Source: Casuarius casuarius (lineage: Eukaryota; Chordata; Aves; Casuariiformes; Casuariidae). From it: a stretch of 64,000 nucleotides of DNA. Both the position numbers and the translations under genes were made by a program. Below are positions 12,338 to 24,800 of this stretch, in pieces. Within the stretch, counting starts at the first letter, position 1; every line of letters begins with the position of its first letter. Below the pieces are notes generated by a model. It was given only the letters and a program-made list of their open reading frames with translations, made no database searches and was not told the DNA's origin. The stretch spans positions 4,601,988-4,665,987 of the forward strand of contig PTFA01000011.1 in assembly GCA_003342895.1 (NCBI GenBank). Reading direction: 5' to 3'.

Positions 12338-12560
12338 ACGTTCTTCCTAAAGACTGGGCGAATTTGACTGTGGAGTTGGTTGATGATGGTAGGATCAGGC
12401 TGCCTCTTCTGCCAGCGCCAGTACTTTCTCAGCCCCCGAAAGAGGAGGTGTGTTTTGGGGTGGATGGACTCAGGGCTGAATATTGACCGCCTGGGGTGCT
12501 GGCTGCTTCGTCTCCAGCCCAGGGCAGTGCAGACGGAAGCGTGGAACAAATTTCCTTGGC
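12338..12560 (-). other. Unidentified open segment ending at a donor-like site
   Basis: On the minus strand the frame is open from 12549 down through 12340, where a consensus donor follows (GAAC/GTAAGC, GT at 12339-12338). The translation of this part is rich in charged and aromatic residues (for example FRGLRKYWRWQKRQPDP) rather than low-complexity. I do not recognise a family. The plus strand is also open here (12380-12670), and no acceptor/start pair is obvious, so it may be chance or a fragment of an old mobile-element ORF. Confidence 0.2.
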
Positions 12561-13228
12561 TGCGTCCTGCGGGTGAGTCTCAGCCCTGCCCTGGCGAGGC
12601 AGAGCTGGCCGGGGGGGACGAGGGAATAGCTCACTTTCTCTGCCACTTCGTTCTTGGGCTTCTCTGGTGACACCAATAACAAAGGGCTGCTCAGCACTAG
12701 GTGATACAGATCTCTCTCAGCTGAATGGAGCCGCTAAACCTGAGTCCTGCATGCTTCTCGCTAGCCCTCGGAGCTTGGGTGTCACTGCCTAGTCACTGGC
12801 TCAGGTGGCTTTGGACAATCCCCCTAGAAATAGAAGGCTGTGCCTTCTCTACAAGGTCCACAAGTATGTATTTCTTCTTACAGAAAAATGTGATCATATT
12901 TTGGGGGTTATTTCTTGCCGTCTTGGGTCCTCGACTGCAGTCATTTCCACTTTGCATGATGCTCTTTGTAATTGAATCTATCAATGTATATTTAATACAC
13001 TTGGCACCACAGTTCGTAACTAGGCACTGCTTCCCAGCCTTCTGTCACTTGTTTTCACAATTACCATCTTTAAGTTATAATGGATGCCTGCCTTTCAGCC
13101 TTTTGTCCAATTGCTGTACTGTCTTTGAGGACCTGTATTTGACGATCAGGCCCACAACCCACATAGCTCCAGTCCTTTGATCTGGATGTCAGCCAGGTAT
13201 TTAGAACATGGTTAACAGAAGCTAAGTC

Positions 13229-13400
13229 TGTTGGGTTTTATTCTCCTCTCTGCCACTGGTTTGCTGTGTGTGATCATGGGCAAGTCCTTTAACCTCAGAT
13301 GGCCTCAGCTGACTTATCTACTTCAGAAAGGTGTGGTAAGGCTTAATTACTGCAAGCTCTTCAGAGACAGCTGGGGAAAAAATGCATTTTATTCAGAAAT
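13229..13400 (+). mobile_element. L3/CR1- or MIR-like fragment
   Basis: Blocks in order are CTCTCTGCCACTGG, TTGCTGTGTGTGATCATGGG, CAAGTCCTTTAACCTCAG, a CCTCAG block, and CTGCAAGCTCTTCAGAGA near the end. These correspond to the 'CTGCCACTGACTTGCTGTGTGACCTTGGGCAAGTCAC' core and the 'GCTTTGAGA' region of ancient L3/MIR elements. Clear but diverged. Confidence 0.72.
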
Positions 13401-14447
13401 GTCTCTGACCTCCCTGGCCTTTCTAAGCCTTCTTGGCGGTGCTAGGAGATATACTTCTTACTCCCTTAATAATGTTTCTTCAATTTCTCATCTGCACATT
13501 CACCCACTCTCTCAGCTGCATGTAAAAATGCCAAGCTGTCTGAAGTCATGGAAATATTTTTATAATCTTGACAGCCACGACAAACATTCCTCCTCGGCAA
13601 TAAACAAACAAGGTACACAACCTGCCATTAACATCAGTTTATAGCAGAGACCTTCGTCACTCATTGACGAGGGAATCCTAGACAATTCCTGTGCTAGCAA
13701 GTCATAAAGTAGTGTTGTCTGAGGTTAGGAAAACATCGGATCCTGNGGGTTCATATGTGCAGTGAGTAGCTGGGAAGCTCTGTTTTCCTAGTGTGTATGG
13801 GAGAGCGAACAGGCACTAGGTATTTGGTTTATTCAGGGTTCTTACAAATTATATTTGGCTCAGGTGTACGTGGCTTTAGGGATTTGATGTTTGTTTGTAT
13901 GCACAAAAAAGCCTGTTTTCCATAGTGGCAGTTGTAACATAAAGGTGGTACAAATTAAACCAGATGAATATAAGACACCTAAAAAAAAATCTGCAAATGA
14001 AAGGTATTAGCGAGCATTACAGGAGCAGACTCCTATTGCACGATATCCTGCACACTGCTGTTACCTGTTTTCTTTGCAACTGGCCTCTAAGCTGGTGAGG
14101 CAGACAAGAAGTAGCTGGACCAACACTACAAAATCTTCTCCCAGCAGATAATTCTCCATGTAGCAGCCAGGTGCTGTTTGTTTTGGTGCATTCTAGGTTA
14201 ATTTAATCTGAGTATCTCTAAAGAGAGATCTCCAGAGAGTAAGTGTTGGAGGGGAAAAAAAAATCCACAGGGGCAAATCTTTTTTCTATATTACTTTGGT
14301 TTATCTCTTCCTCCTAACAGGCCCTCTTTCTACCATCTTTTTGTGGGCTCTCCCTGGTGTGGTCAGGGAGAGAAAGGCAAGACCATTTTTCACTTGTGTC
14401 TTTGAGAGAAGACTTTAAGTAAAGAGCTAAACTCTTTTCTACCATCT

Positions 14448-14535
14448 CACTCATTCCCTGGGTCTCTCAGTCTCTGCACCTCAATTCTTCCACTTTTAAA
14501 ATGGGAGTGTTTTCACAAAGCCTTTAAGAGCTAAG
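14448..14535 (+). mobile_element. L3/MIR-like fragment
   Basis: Contains GTCTCTGCACCTCAATTC, CTTTTAAAATGGGAGTGTT and AAAGCCTTTAAGAGCTAA, resembling 'CTCTGTGCCTCAGTTTCC ... CTGTAAAATGGGGAT ... AAGCGCTTTGAGA'. It lies just before the pyrimidine tract. Confidence 0.55.
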
Positions 14536-14585
14536 AAGAAAAAAATGCAGGGTTTTCTTCTTTCTTTCCAGCAAGACCATAAATC

Positions 14586-14630
14586 TTCCTCCTCTCTCCT
14601 CTCTCCTCTCTCCTCTCCTCTCCTCTCCTA
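14586..14630. repeat. CTCTCCT-type pyrimidine tract
   Basis: About 45 bases of uninterrupted C/T made of CTCTCCT and CTCTC units, followed by a broader C/T-rich region to about 14860. Homopurine/homopyrimidine tracts of this kind can form triplex (H-DNA) structures. Confidence 0.85.
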
Positions 14631-17600
14631 CCACTACTCTTGCAATCTGTTTATCTCTGCTGTTTTCCACATTGCCTTCTATTCGCAGCTCTCTTCCTTC
14701 TGTTCATGTCATTTTCTTCTCTTACCCTGTATCTTTTACCCTCCCCCATTATTCATGTGTCACGCACTCCTCATATCTCCTCTCTCTTATTTATTCTCCA
14801 CATCCCCCAAATTCCTCCCTTGTGCTTCCCTCCACCTTGGACCCCTTTTTGTTTTCCTCTGCTGTGTGTCTCTGCAGCCTGGCTGCATGGGAGCTGCCAG
14901 CTGTGCCTGCGGGCCTGGCCAGTGAGGGGCTGTGAGGGAAGGACAGCGCGTGGGATCAGCCAGACAGCCCCCTGCTGCGGCTGCAGCCCGGCCTCGGGGC
15001 ACGCGGGGTGGAGCTTGCCCTCTGATAGAGCAAGGTGAGACTCCCTCTGCTTATGTGCTGCTGGCTTTGGAAAGGGCTGCTTCGGATCTCGTTCTGAGCT
15101 ATAGCATGGTTGTCACTTCAATGTCTGAGTGCTTTATTACACCCTGGGAGCCTGATGAAGTCTGTAGTCTCAAATTTTGTCTGCTGACGTCACCTTACCT
15201 TTTGTTCTGGGCTTGGCCTTTTGTCCCACTCCCACTCCACCACCTTTCCCCTCTCTCGACGCCCTGTACTGGAAATGTGGATCATATTCTACCTGGCTGC
15301 GATACAGTGAAATCCTCTAGCTAACTGTTTAGAGACATCTGTGGCTGTCACTAGGAGAGCAACTGTCCCCCCAAGTCGCTCCCAGCTGAGTTCAGGGAGC
15401 TGTGCTTTGCCAGGGAAAGCTGTGGCGGGAGAGGGAGAGGACCAGCACCAAAAGCTTTGGGGAGCTGTCTGCTTCTTGTTGTGAAGTCACACTCAGCCAA
15501 CAAGGCAGTGCCCAGCAGGTCAAGACTGGTACACTTATTCCTGAGAGACCTGTGCTTTAGTGGGAGGTGAGAATTGCTCTTTGGCCTGCAGAGTGACAGC
15601 AGGATCCCTGCCTTAGAAAGAACCCTGCTTCATCCACCTTAGCAAGTCACTTGATCCCACTCAGAAACTATCCCACTGTCTGATAGGTGATAGAGTTTCC
15701 TCCAAGTCTGCTGGAGTGGATACAGCCTACTTTTTTCACCTCCATGCAGGGGCCGTATTTTGGTTGCAAGGATCCTGGCAAACAGCGACAGTTGAAAGGT
15801 TGTGTTTTCTCAGATATCCCTGCTTGGACTCTTTTTTCCTCCTCTGGGACTGTTTTGCTCCCACAGCAGGTACATGCAGATGGAGGAGTTCTTTCTGCAG
15901 GGCAGGGAGAGGTGGCTGCACCCAGGCTAATGGGAGAGTCAGCCAAATCAGGCCTTGTCAGGTGTTCCTGACAGCAAAGGATGGAGAGGTCATGCAGATG
16001 GCCATGTTTTAAGGTTCAGGCAGTGACTTACAGGACAGGGCATGGTGACTTTTTAGCCCCCGGTGGAGTTTAGCCCTGTTTCTGGGTAAACCTGCATTTG
16101 CTCCTGCCAGAGGTGACTCAGTGGCTCATAAAAGTTAGGAGCTTCAGCTCTCCTAACCAAGTGATTCCTGATCTCTCCCTTCTGTCTCCACAACGGAATG
16201 ACCCTTCCTTTGTATGCTGATGTTGTATCCCTCACGCTCCATGCAGGATGACATACACCTCCTTCCATTTTTCCCAGAGCTGTTTCTCTCCCTCTCCATA
16301 CCTGCTTCACCTGTTTTACCTGCTCTTTCTTTCCCGCTCTGGCTCTGGGCTAGGTTTCTCCCCAGACTCTTTCCGTGGTGTTTCTCTGCCTCGCTTGCCT
16401 TCCCATCTGGCTTCCTTATCAGTTTGGTCACCCCGCAAACTGTCGGCAGCAAGGGCAGAAGAGGCCTTTGGGAGAGCAGGTCAGAGACCAGAGGGCGTCT
16501 GGGAGAGCACAGGGGGAAGGCAGATTCCCCCTAGACCAGGGTCCTCTTTTGCTGGTCCAGGTATGTGCCATTAGCAGCATAGCAAAAGTCCCCTTCCTCC
16601 AGAACAGTGATTTTCCCATTGCCTCTACTTGACTGTTGGCAAGCTCCTGAAAGGTTAATGAAGCCATTCGCTGCAAANTGAAAAAGTATGGCTTCCCGTA
16701 TTTTGCATAAATTAATCTTGGATATTATGGAGCAGCCCATGCACAGGGCACAGAACATGCAGCTACGTCCTTGAGTCTTGTCACCCAAAATGCAGCCTCT
16801 GGGAGCATCATGTAGGTGACCTGTCCATCCCGGTCCTTGAGATCAGCTAAGGCTAACACCTAGGTAAAAAGCTGTGCCTCCCCACCCATTTTTATTCATG
16901 TTTCATTGCATCTTATGGGGATTGAGGAGGAGGTGCTCAGGTATGCCCACAAACCTCCTTTTCCTCTTGTCACAGTGGGTCCCCATTTTCACACAGATCC
17001 TCTTCAGAAAATGCCCTGTGTCAGGTTTCATTCCCACTGGATTTTTTCTTTCTGAGAAGAACAGAAAAAAATCATTTGGTTGGTTTTGAATCACACGAGT
17101 GGGAGCAGGAACCAACCCCAGAAGATAAGTGTTCTGACCTTTACTGCAGTCAGATAAATGAAAATAATAACAAATAAATACATCTTGTTTCTAAACCTCA
17201 GACTTAGGGATGTGTTCCTGCCTTATGCAACAAGAGCCTGAGCCAGAGCTTTTGGAAGGGAGAAGGATATGAACCTGGCAACAGCCTGCAATAAGCAGCA
17301 GCAGCAGCCCCTCTGCTTTCCTTTGGAAATGCAGCTGGTACCAACCAAGATATTCAGGATGGGAGGGAACAGTGTCCTCACTCTTCTGCCACCCTGCTGC
17401 TGGGACCTTGGACAATTTTGTGGGGCTGGCACTCTCAGAGGGCAAGAGGTGGATTGTTTCTGACTCATATGGAGGTTCCTGGTACTTTCTGTCTCTCCTT
17501 CTCACATATAGGGTGGGCCATAGAGGGCTGGCTGCCACTTGGATCTCTGCATGTAGGCAGACTGTGAGTAAGAGCATGGGATCTACTCTGATTGAAAAAA

Positions 17601-20600
17601 CATGTTAAAACTCCCAAATCAGTAGGTACTTGAAAATAACCTAGGGAGCCTGGCTTGGAAGGGGGACGTACTGAAACGTGTCTCAGCGAGCTCCCCTGGA
17701 CTGGTCTCAGGGCTTTAACTCCTCTTCCCTCACAGTTGCCCCTTGGGAGGTCCTTCTGAGATGGCCTCTCTTTGCAGGCTAGTGGTGACAGCAAATATTT
17801 GTACCCTGCATACTGAAGTCCCGATATGGGACTGGGGTCCCATTGTGCAGTGTGCTGTCCAGACACCGGAAAGAAACTCTCTCTATCCTGAAGGACTTAG
17901 TGTAGTCAGAAATTAGAGCATTCATGGTGCTTTCTGTAATGGTTGTGACATGATGCTCCTCCACCAGAACGTTCCTTCCCTTCCTTTCCCTTTCCTCCTT
18001 CTCTGTTAACATCGGGAACTTGTTTGCTTGGTTTCTGCCCTCCAAACCACTGGTGGCTGAAGAGAGTCCTGTATGCAGAACTTGGGGAGGATGTTAGGAG
18101 GTTTGTGGTTCTATGTCAGTGTAAAGCATCTTATTTATTATTGTCTCATGCCCGTCTGGGATGCATTCCTGATCTAAAGCTCCTGAATTCCTCCCTTTTA
18201 ACACTAAAGGTGCCATCAAAAGAGGTCCCCCAGGCCCAATGGGTGCTCCTGCTGAACACTGCCCTCCCTGATCATATATCTACCACTGTCTTGCTCCGAC
18301 TCTGGGTTCACTGGTTATGTTTCCATTTGAAGATCTCTTCCCACCCTCCTCTTCCTGCAAAAGATCTAATGGATACTCAAATATGATTCAGTGGGCCATG
18401 GGCTACTATATTTGAGTGTATGAAAGGATATGTGTTTTCAACATGCAATCTGATATGTATATGGATGCTTGCATTTGTGTCTGCTAGTGCATTTGGGCTG
18501 GAGGAGGCAGCAGTGAAGGCTTTGGCAGCTGGGAAGAAAGGAATGACAGGCTTGCCAGAGGAGTGAGGAGAGGGTTTGGTAGCTGAGATGAGGATTGGGT
18601 AACAACTGGAGTGGGAGATCAGATTTAGGACCCATGTTTTCAGTTGAGAAAAAGGGAGAAGAAGTAGTACATTGTTTACTGGGGATTGTGTTATTCTTCT
18701 GAGTTATTTATTAATTTTCTGCTAATGGTACTGCATAAAGAAGTGGCACTTCTACAGAAATTTCACAGACAGCTGGAGGATCAGTTCCAGGAGGTATTGT
18801 TACCAGGTCGGGTTGGTGTAGGGAATCTTGCTGGGCCCAGTTTTGACAGGCTTTGGAGAAGAGAAGGTTGTTCAGGAGGCATTTGGAGGAGAAAAGGGCA
18901 GGTGTTTGTGGCTCACAAGGGAACAGTGATCACTGCGAGAATAAAGGGGCAGGCTAGGAAAAGACCTGAAGACAGTGGTGAGTTCCTGGTTTCAGTGACT
19001 TCAGGATTCAAGCCTGAAGCAGGAGAAAGTGGAAAAGAATGAAGTGGTTAGGAGGAAGCTTTAGGAGCAATAAAGGGACGCTGATAGAGAAAGCCAAAAG
19101 TAAAGAGAAAGAGGATTTACTACATACAGAGTTGTTCTGAGCCTTGAAGTAGGTGCTGGAAAGCTTGAGTTTGATGCAGAAGTTGGAAGAAGAGATATAT
19201 AGAGTGAGATGATCTATATAGTGAATGTGGCTGAAGCTTCCCTGACTTACCTGTGCTGTCCTATAGCATAGACACATCAGGCTTCAGCCTCAGCAGACAT
19301 GACAGGCCAAGCAAAGGCGCTGAGGTGCTCTGCTAGCATGGGAGCAGGACGCCAGGTAAGTTCATAAAGTTCATGATGCAGATGGGTGGCTGCCTGGAAT
19401 CGGTCCTCCATTACATTCAAAAAAGGTCCAGTTGCTTCAGAAGGTAGGACTGGTGTTTCGGTAGGTGGCATTCTTTTTCCAGTCAGTATGAAACTGAAAT
19501 CATCAAATACTGTAGGAGGAAATCACGCTACTGGTGCAGACTGTCATTATGGTGAGAAGTAACAGCTGAAATCCTGGCCACTCATAGTCCTCAACACATC
19601 CAGGCAAAAATGCAGTGCTCAGAGTTTTTGTTTTTAAGCTTTGTTTTACCCGTCACTTCAGTCGTATCAGCATACGGCAGGGAACACCCTATTGCCTGCC
19701 TGTCACCATTTCTGTAAGCCAAGGGTAGGTCTACATGGCAGTTTTGAAAGCAGCTGGTTTGACTTGGTGTCTCTTTTATGTGAGAATCTCACTGCTGAGC
19801 TGATACACAAAATTTGGGGGTTGGGGGAGAGGAGGAGAAGTTGTAACAAACACAGCCTTGTGGGCTATGCTTTATTTTTTTTGACCACCGTGACAAAACA
19901 GCTTTGTTCAAAATACAGTCAGACCATGAGCATGGTGAATCTTGTAGCACAGACAGGGCTTGCAAGTTACTCTGTTAACTAGTCAGCCTCTTTCCTCAGC
20001 CACAGCACATAGCACAGCTGAGCCACCATTAGTAAGCAGCGTTGGGATGTAATTTCTAATTATACTCAGCATCGATGCAAATCATGCAACAAGTACATAT
20101 GGCTATCAGCATGTCTGAGAAATGTTTTTAAGTTATGGTAAGTCTCAGCACTGGACAGGGTCCCACAGCAAACCTCTTTACTCTGGGCAGCAGTTGCAGT
20201 GGTATAAGTAGTGATAAACACACTGAGAAGGTAAAACCAAAATTGAGTCAAAGCGGTCTCCAGGTTTTGAATGAACTGGACTGTGGTAGAACATGGCTCT
20301 GCTAATCCACTGTGTCTGTTATAGCAGAAGCTGACTTGGACCAATCAGGTGAAATGCCATCGGAGAGAGTTTCCCATCTTTGGAAGAATCTGAGATCAGC
20401 TGAGATCTGGGATTGAGTTTTAAAAGGGCTTATCCATTGGGGAGGGACAGTCCATTTCAAAAGCGAAGTGCTGATGAGTCCAGGAATGATAAAATCACCC
20501 TTGGATTTTTTTTGTGTGTGTGAACTCATAGAAGTCATCTACGTTGGTATAAATGAGATCATTTGGCCTAATTAGTTCCAAGCTTAATTAGCAGTAATTA

Positions 20601-20852
20601 TCCCAACATGGGAGTAATACCCGAGTAGGAAGTACTGAGTCCTCGATTAGATAGATCTCTAATTGGTGTTACAATATTGTAATTAAAGCATGCTTATACG
20701 CCTCTGCCTCAGCAAGTGATTTGTTTTATGTCTGATTAAACAGGGAGTCCAGCAGCCTCAAGGAGGCCAGGACATCACCACTGATTGAAACAGTGTATTA
20801 TTCTTTGTTATAGGAAAGAAATGATGAATCACATATACTAGAAAACACTGTG

Positions 20853-20919
20853 GGCCAAATTAATCCTTTGTGTAATTGCTTCTGCAGTTAGGGAAATTAC
20901 AACAGGGGTGAATTTGGCC
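20853..20919. mobile_element. Short palindromic (MITE-like) element
   Basis: Left arm 20853-20877 begins GGCCAAATTAATCC and right arm 20895-20919 ends GGGGTGAATTTGGCC. By hand, 20 of 25 arm positions pair, around a 17-base loop. I recall similar 'GGCCAAATTCATCC...' palindromes scattered through turtle and crocodilian genomes. No transposase is encoded. The name MITE-like is descriptive only. Confidence 0.6.
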
Positions 20920-21634
20920 TCAAGTGCATAAGCTCTATCTGTATATCACACAGTTAAACAAATACTCATTTGAATGTGCAGTCTGGCAATTACACAATCA
21001 GACAAATGCAAGTAACTTAATCTGCGTTTGTGATCACTGGATTGCACGGGTGAGTTTATTTGGCTGCTGTGTGATCATTATTAGATTGCACATTCTGCTC
21101 AGATTTTGCAGGACGTGGTGCCATGTGTCCCAGGACGTGCTTCACCCAGAAGCCTGTAGAGTTATAAATGGCTGCTGCTGGATGCAGCTTCTTCTCTTTA
21201 TCGGAGTGAGATCTGAAAGGTACCATCTAGGGTCATCAGAAACACCTTGCAAGTGAAAGAAATGGGCAGATAGACAGCGTCCTCTTTTTTTCCAACATTA
21301 TTACTTTTAATCTAGCCAGTGTGACTCTCCCTAGCTGAAAATGATTCAGAAGAGCAGATAAAGCTACATTTTTTAAAAAAAGTTTAAAAAAGAGCAAAAT
21401 GGGAACTTTCTGAAATTAGTCAGCTTCAAAACATGAAAGCTTCCTATGTCTTTTTAAGAAACCACCTCCTTAGAACTTGGCAAGTGCACTGCTTTGTTAC
21501 TTATCTCTTCGCTACATGAGTGGGCGACTGTACTTCCTGATTTGGTTCTTCAGTATAGAGAGATCATCAGCATAGGTCTGTAGAGGACAGTAACTCCACG
21601 CCTACAGAAAGTAACAAATAAGAATAAGGATGCA

Positions 21635-21860
21635 TGTATCCTCTGGCTGTCACAAAGGATTTCAAAGCACATTATAGTCATAGCCAAAGTAAAACTTACA
21701 GCAAGCTCTTTGCGAGCTATTTCCATTTTACAGCTGAGGAAACTGAGGCACAAATCAGCTACATGTCTCGTCGTAGCTTGCATAGCTAGTGTGTGTGGCA
21801 GAAGCAGGAATGCAGTACAGATCCCGTCGCCTTGTACTTCACCCAGAAGACCATCTTTCT
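21635..21860 (-). mobile_element. L3/MIR-like fragment, minus orientation
   Basis: The plus strand reads CTGGCTGTCACAAAGGATTT, CAAAGCACATTATAG, CATTTTACAGCTGAGGAAAC, TGAGGCACAAATCAG and AGCTAGTGTGTGTGGCAGAA. These are the reverse-strand hallmarks of MIR/L3 elements ('CCATTTTACAGATGAGGAAACTGAGGCAC ... CAGCTAGTAAGTGGCAGAGC'). The most complete old retroelement copy seen here. Confidence 0.75.
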
Positions 21861-24800
21861 TTTCAAATGGGAGGAATGGGAGAGTCCAGAAGGACAGAGA
21901 TGACTTGAGCAAGGAAATCAAATACAAAAAAATTCTGTTAAAGAAATATTAGGAATAAGAATTTAAATACCCCATATATGGAAATTCAAAAGCAAGGGTT
22001 TCCATAGCAGCATTGCTTGGCCATATTGTATATATACTATTTTGCATTGCTCTCATGATGTCAAAGGCATATTCTAATATCTGTGTGTGCAATATGTCTG
22101 AATCAGAGTTGCTATGAAACTTAAGGCTGAATTACACCACGGAGGCATATTCTGGTGCAGTGCTGGGAAGAAATAACAGAACTAGGTTTTGTTAGGATTT
22201 TTCTCCAGTGATACATTTTTCTTAGAAAATTGCTGATTTGCCAAAACTGTTGCTATTTTGGGGAAAAGTTGATTCCACTTTTGTGTTCCATNTTGAAAAA
22301 AATATGTGGACAAGAGTTTTGAAGCTGTTGAAATGCCCATGTGTTTAAAAAATCAAAATATTACCATTCTGTTTTTCAGGTCAAAAGAGCTTTTTAAGGT
22401 AATTAGTACACAAAGTGTGTAAGCTGGAAGTAAAGCTCATTTTTTCACCTGATTCTGTATGGAATAATGATTTGATATCTATGAAATTCTTGGAGGAGGG
22501 AAAAGCATTCCTCTTCACTCTAAATAGTCCTGAACTGCCCCAGGAGAAGGTGGCAACAGGAGGAGCGACTGCATCGCTTGAGACCACATGTTGCTGCCCA
22601 GTGCTGTGCTAAAGCAGAGAGAGACATTACCTCTGTAGTACCTCTCTGCCTGCCCGGTACACGCACGAAGGTAAAATGCCTGTGCAATACTGCTTCAATC
22701 TTTCACAGGACCCAAATCTATCTAAAAAACCCCAATATCATGCTGACCCTGGGTATCATGATAATGTTAAGCCTTAGACCTGGAGCCAGGAGGGTTTTGG
22801 GTGGCAGTAGATGGGCGCCACTGTCTCTCCCATGTTTAAACCTCCATTCTGCAGATGCTGTGGTCTCAGTAAGGCAGGAGCTGCGGCCTCTCCCTAAGAG
22901 ATGCCCACAGCAGGGGTGGTGGGAGTCATACTTCTCACCTCCCTGTGTGCGGGGAAGGGGCTGCCCCAGTGCCAGCACAGCTCTCCCTGCGCTCAGCCCC
23001 CTCCGCCTCCTGCAGCACCTCGTCCGTGCTCTGAAACTCTGCTGGGAGAAGGAGGGCTGTTGCACCCAGGGCTGGGCGGCAGCGCTCACCCTTTTGGAAG
23101 AGCCCCATGAGCTGGCTTGGTGTCATTCACTCTGCTGGCAGCAAAGTTTGCTTGCTCCTAGCATCCCCAAATGTTGGTGTAGCTTGTATAACAAGGTCTC
23201 CTTTCCCCCTGCTCCCTCATTCTGAAGTCGTGAAGTTTTCTGCTTGTTGTGCCTAGTAAGTGAAGAGCTATGGTTTAGACTTGCTTTGCCATTTACTGAA
23301 GCCATTCCTGTTTAGGAGAGAAACANCACAAGGGGTGTGGAACGGAGGAAAAAAAGAGGAAAGCTTTTTTTTTCCCCCTCTGTGGCAGTGACCGATGCTG
23401 GGTATTAGACAGAGACAAGCTGACAAACGTCTGAATGAGTAGAAGAGACTCGTAACCCAAAGGGAGGAGTTGTGGTTTAGGTTAAAGCCACAAAGGAAGT
23501 GAAGGAGGTTACCACTTTCCTGTCTGTGGGCAGGAGGTTCTCCTCGTGCTCATTCGAAGGCTTAGCTCTAGCTCATTCTTCCGTAGGAACATACTCATCA
23601 GTGTACTTCTTGAAAAGCATTTGATCTGCCTTCTGATCTTGGGAGTGCCAAACGTGCCCTGTACCCCTAGGAAGCAGCAGGAGCTATGAGCTCAGGAGCT
23701 GGAATCACAGGCTGATTTACAGAGCCAGCTATTTTAAAGCTGATTGTTAAGCCACATACTTTGTTTGGTGTTAGAGTGATCAGTATTGTTCTCCTTCCAT
23801 CTTCCTCTTGCTGATTCCACTTGGATTTTTTCCTATAAATCTCTGTACCTCTGGGGCCTGTTGGCTTGCTGCAGGTTTCGGTTCTCTCTTGTTCTGAGTG
23901 CTTGGCAAATTGTTTTGCCATCCTGCCTGGATCTAGCAGACTGACATGTTGATACAGGGCAGATTCTGAGTGCCACTGGGTTCCTACCAGCATGGCCTGT
24001 GATCCGTATTTTCCTTGATTTTCACTACATGCTTTTCTCTTAATGGCTCAGAGGCTCTAGCTGTATGCGGTTGAAAATTTTGTTGTCTCAGTTCTATAGG
24101 TTTGCTCTCCATCTGTGAGGAGAGAGTGGCTGGTTAACCCTGGTGTGCTGCAGAAGACATGCTAGGAGGGAGATGAAAGAATATAGGATTGCTCTTGAAG
24201 AGAACAGATAGAGAGCAAACCTTACCCTGAGTCTGAGCACTGGCATGTAAGCCAGCGCTCTTAACCCAAGCTATCAACTGGCTACTGCACAGTGAGAACC
24301 CCTGTCAGTGACAATGACTTTAGTGTGTGCCGCTAGTGCTTTCTGATCACTGTGCGCTACTGTACATGAAAAGAGCATCTGAAACGTGCTCCCTGAAGAG
24401 CCATTATGTGTTATGTGGTCTCTAACCTTCCATTAACAGCTCACCTTAGCCCCTAACCCTGACCTTGGGATGCAGCAGAGTCATTTCATTTACCAGGTGT
24501 GAAAATCATATTTTGCCATGTGAGGATTTTTGCTGTATCAGGTGTATTACATTATCTGGGCTTTTCTTTTCTTTTTTTTTTTTTTAAGGCTTTGTTAGAA
24601 CTACAAGATATCATTAAAGATTTATGTGTGGCAAATGTGTCCTTTTTTGCAGAGTGTTTCCTTTTAGAGACCTTCACAGTATTGATTTCAAGTAGATTTT
24701 CCTCTTCTGTTTTAAAACATTTCCTTTGTGTATAGATTTCCAACGTTACCCACTGGATCTGTGTACAGTACTTTCCCCAGACTATACTATTAAGCCAAAG

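Noticed and set aside
22578..23225. 215-codon plus-strand open frame in a GC-richer patch
   Set aside because: The minus strand is open over much of the same span, the composition is unremarkable, and no domain, splice context or similarity is recognised.
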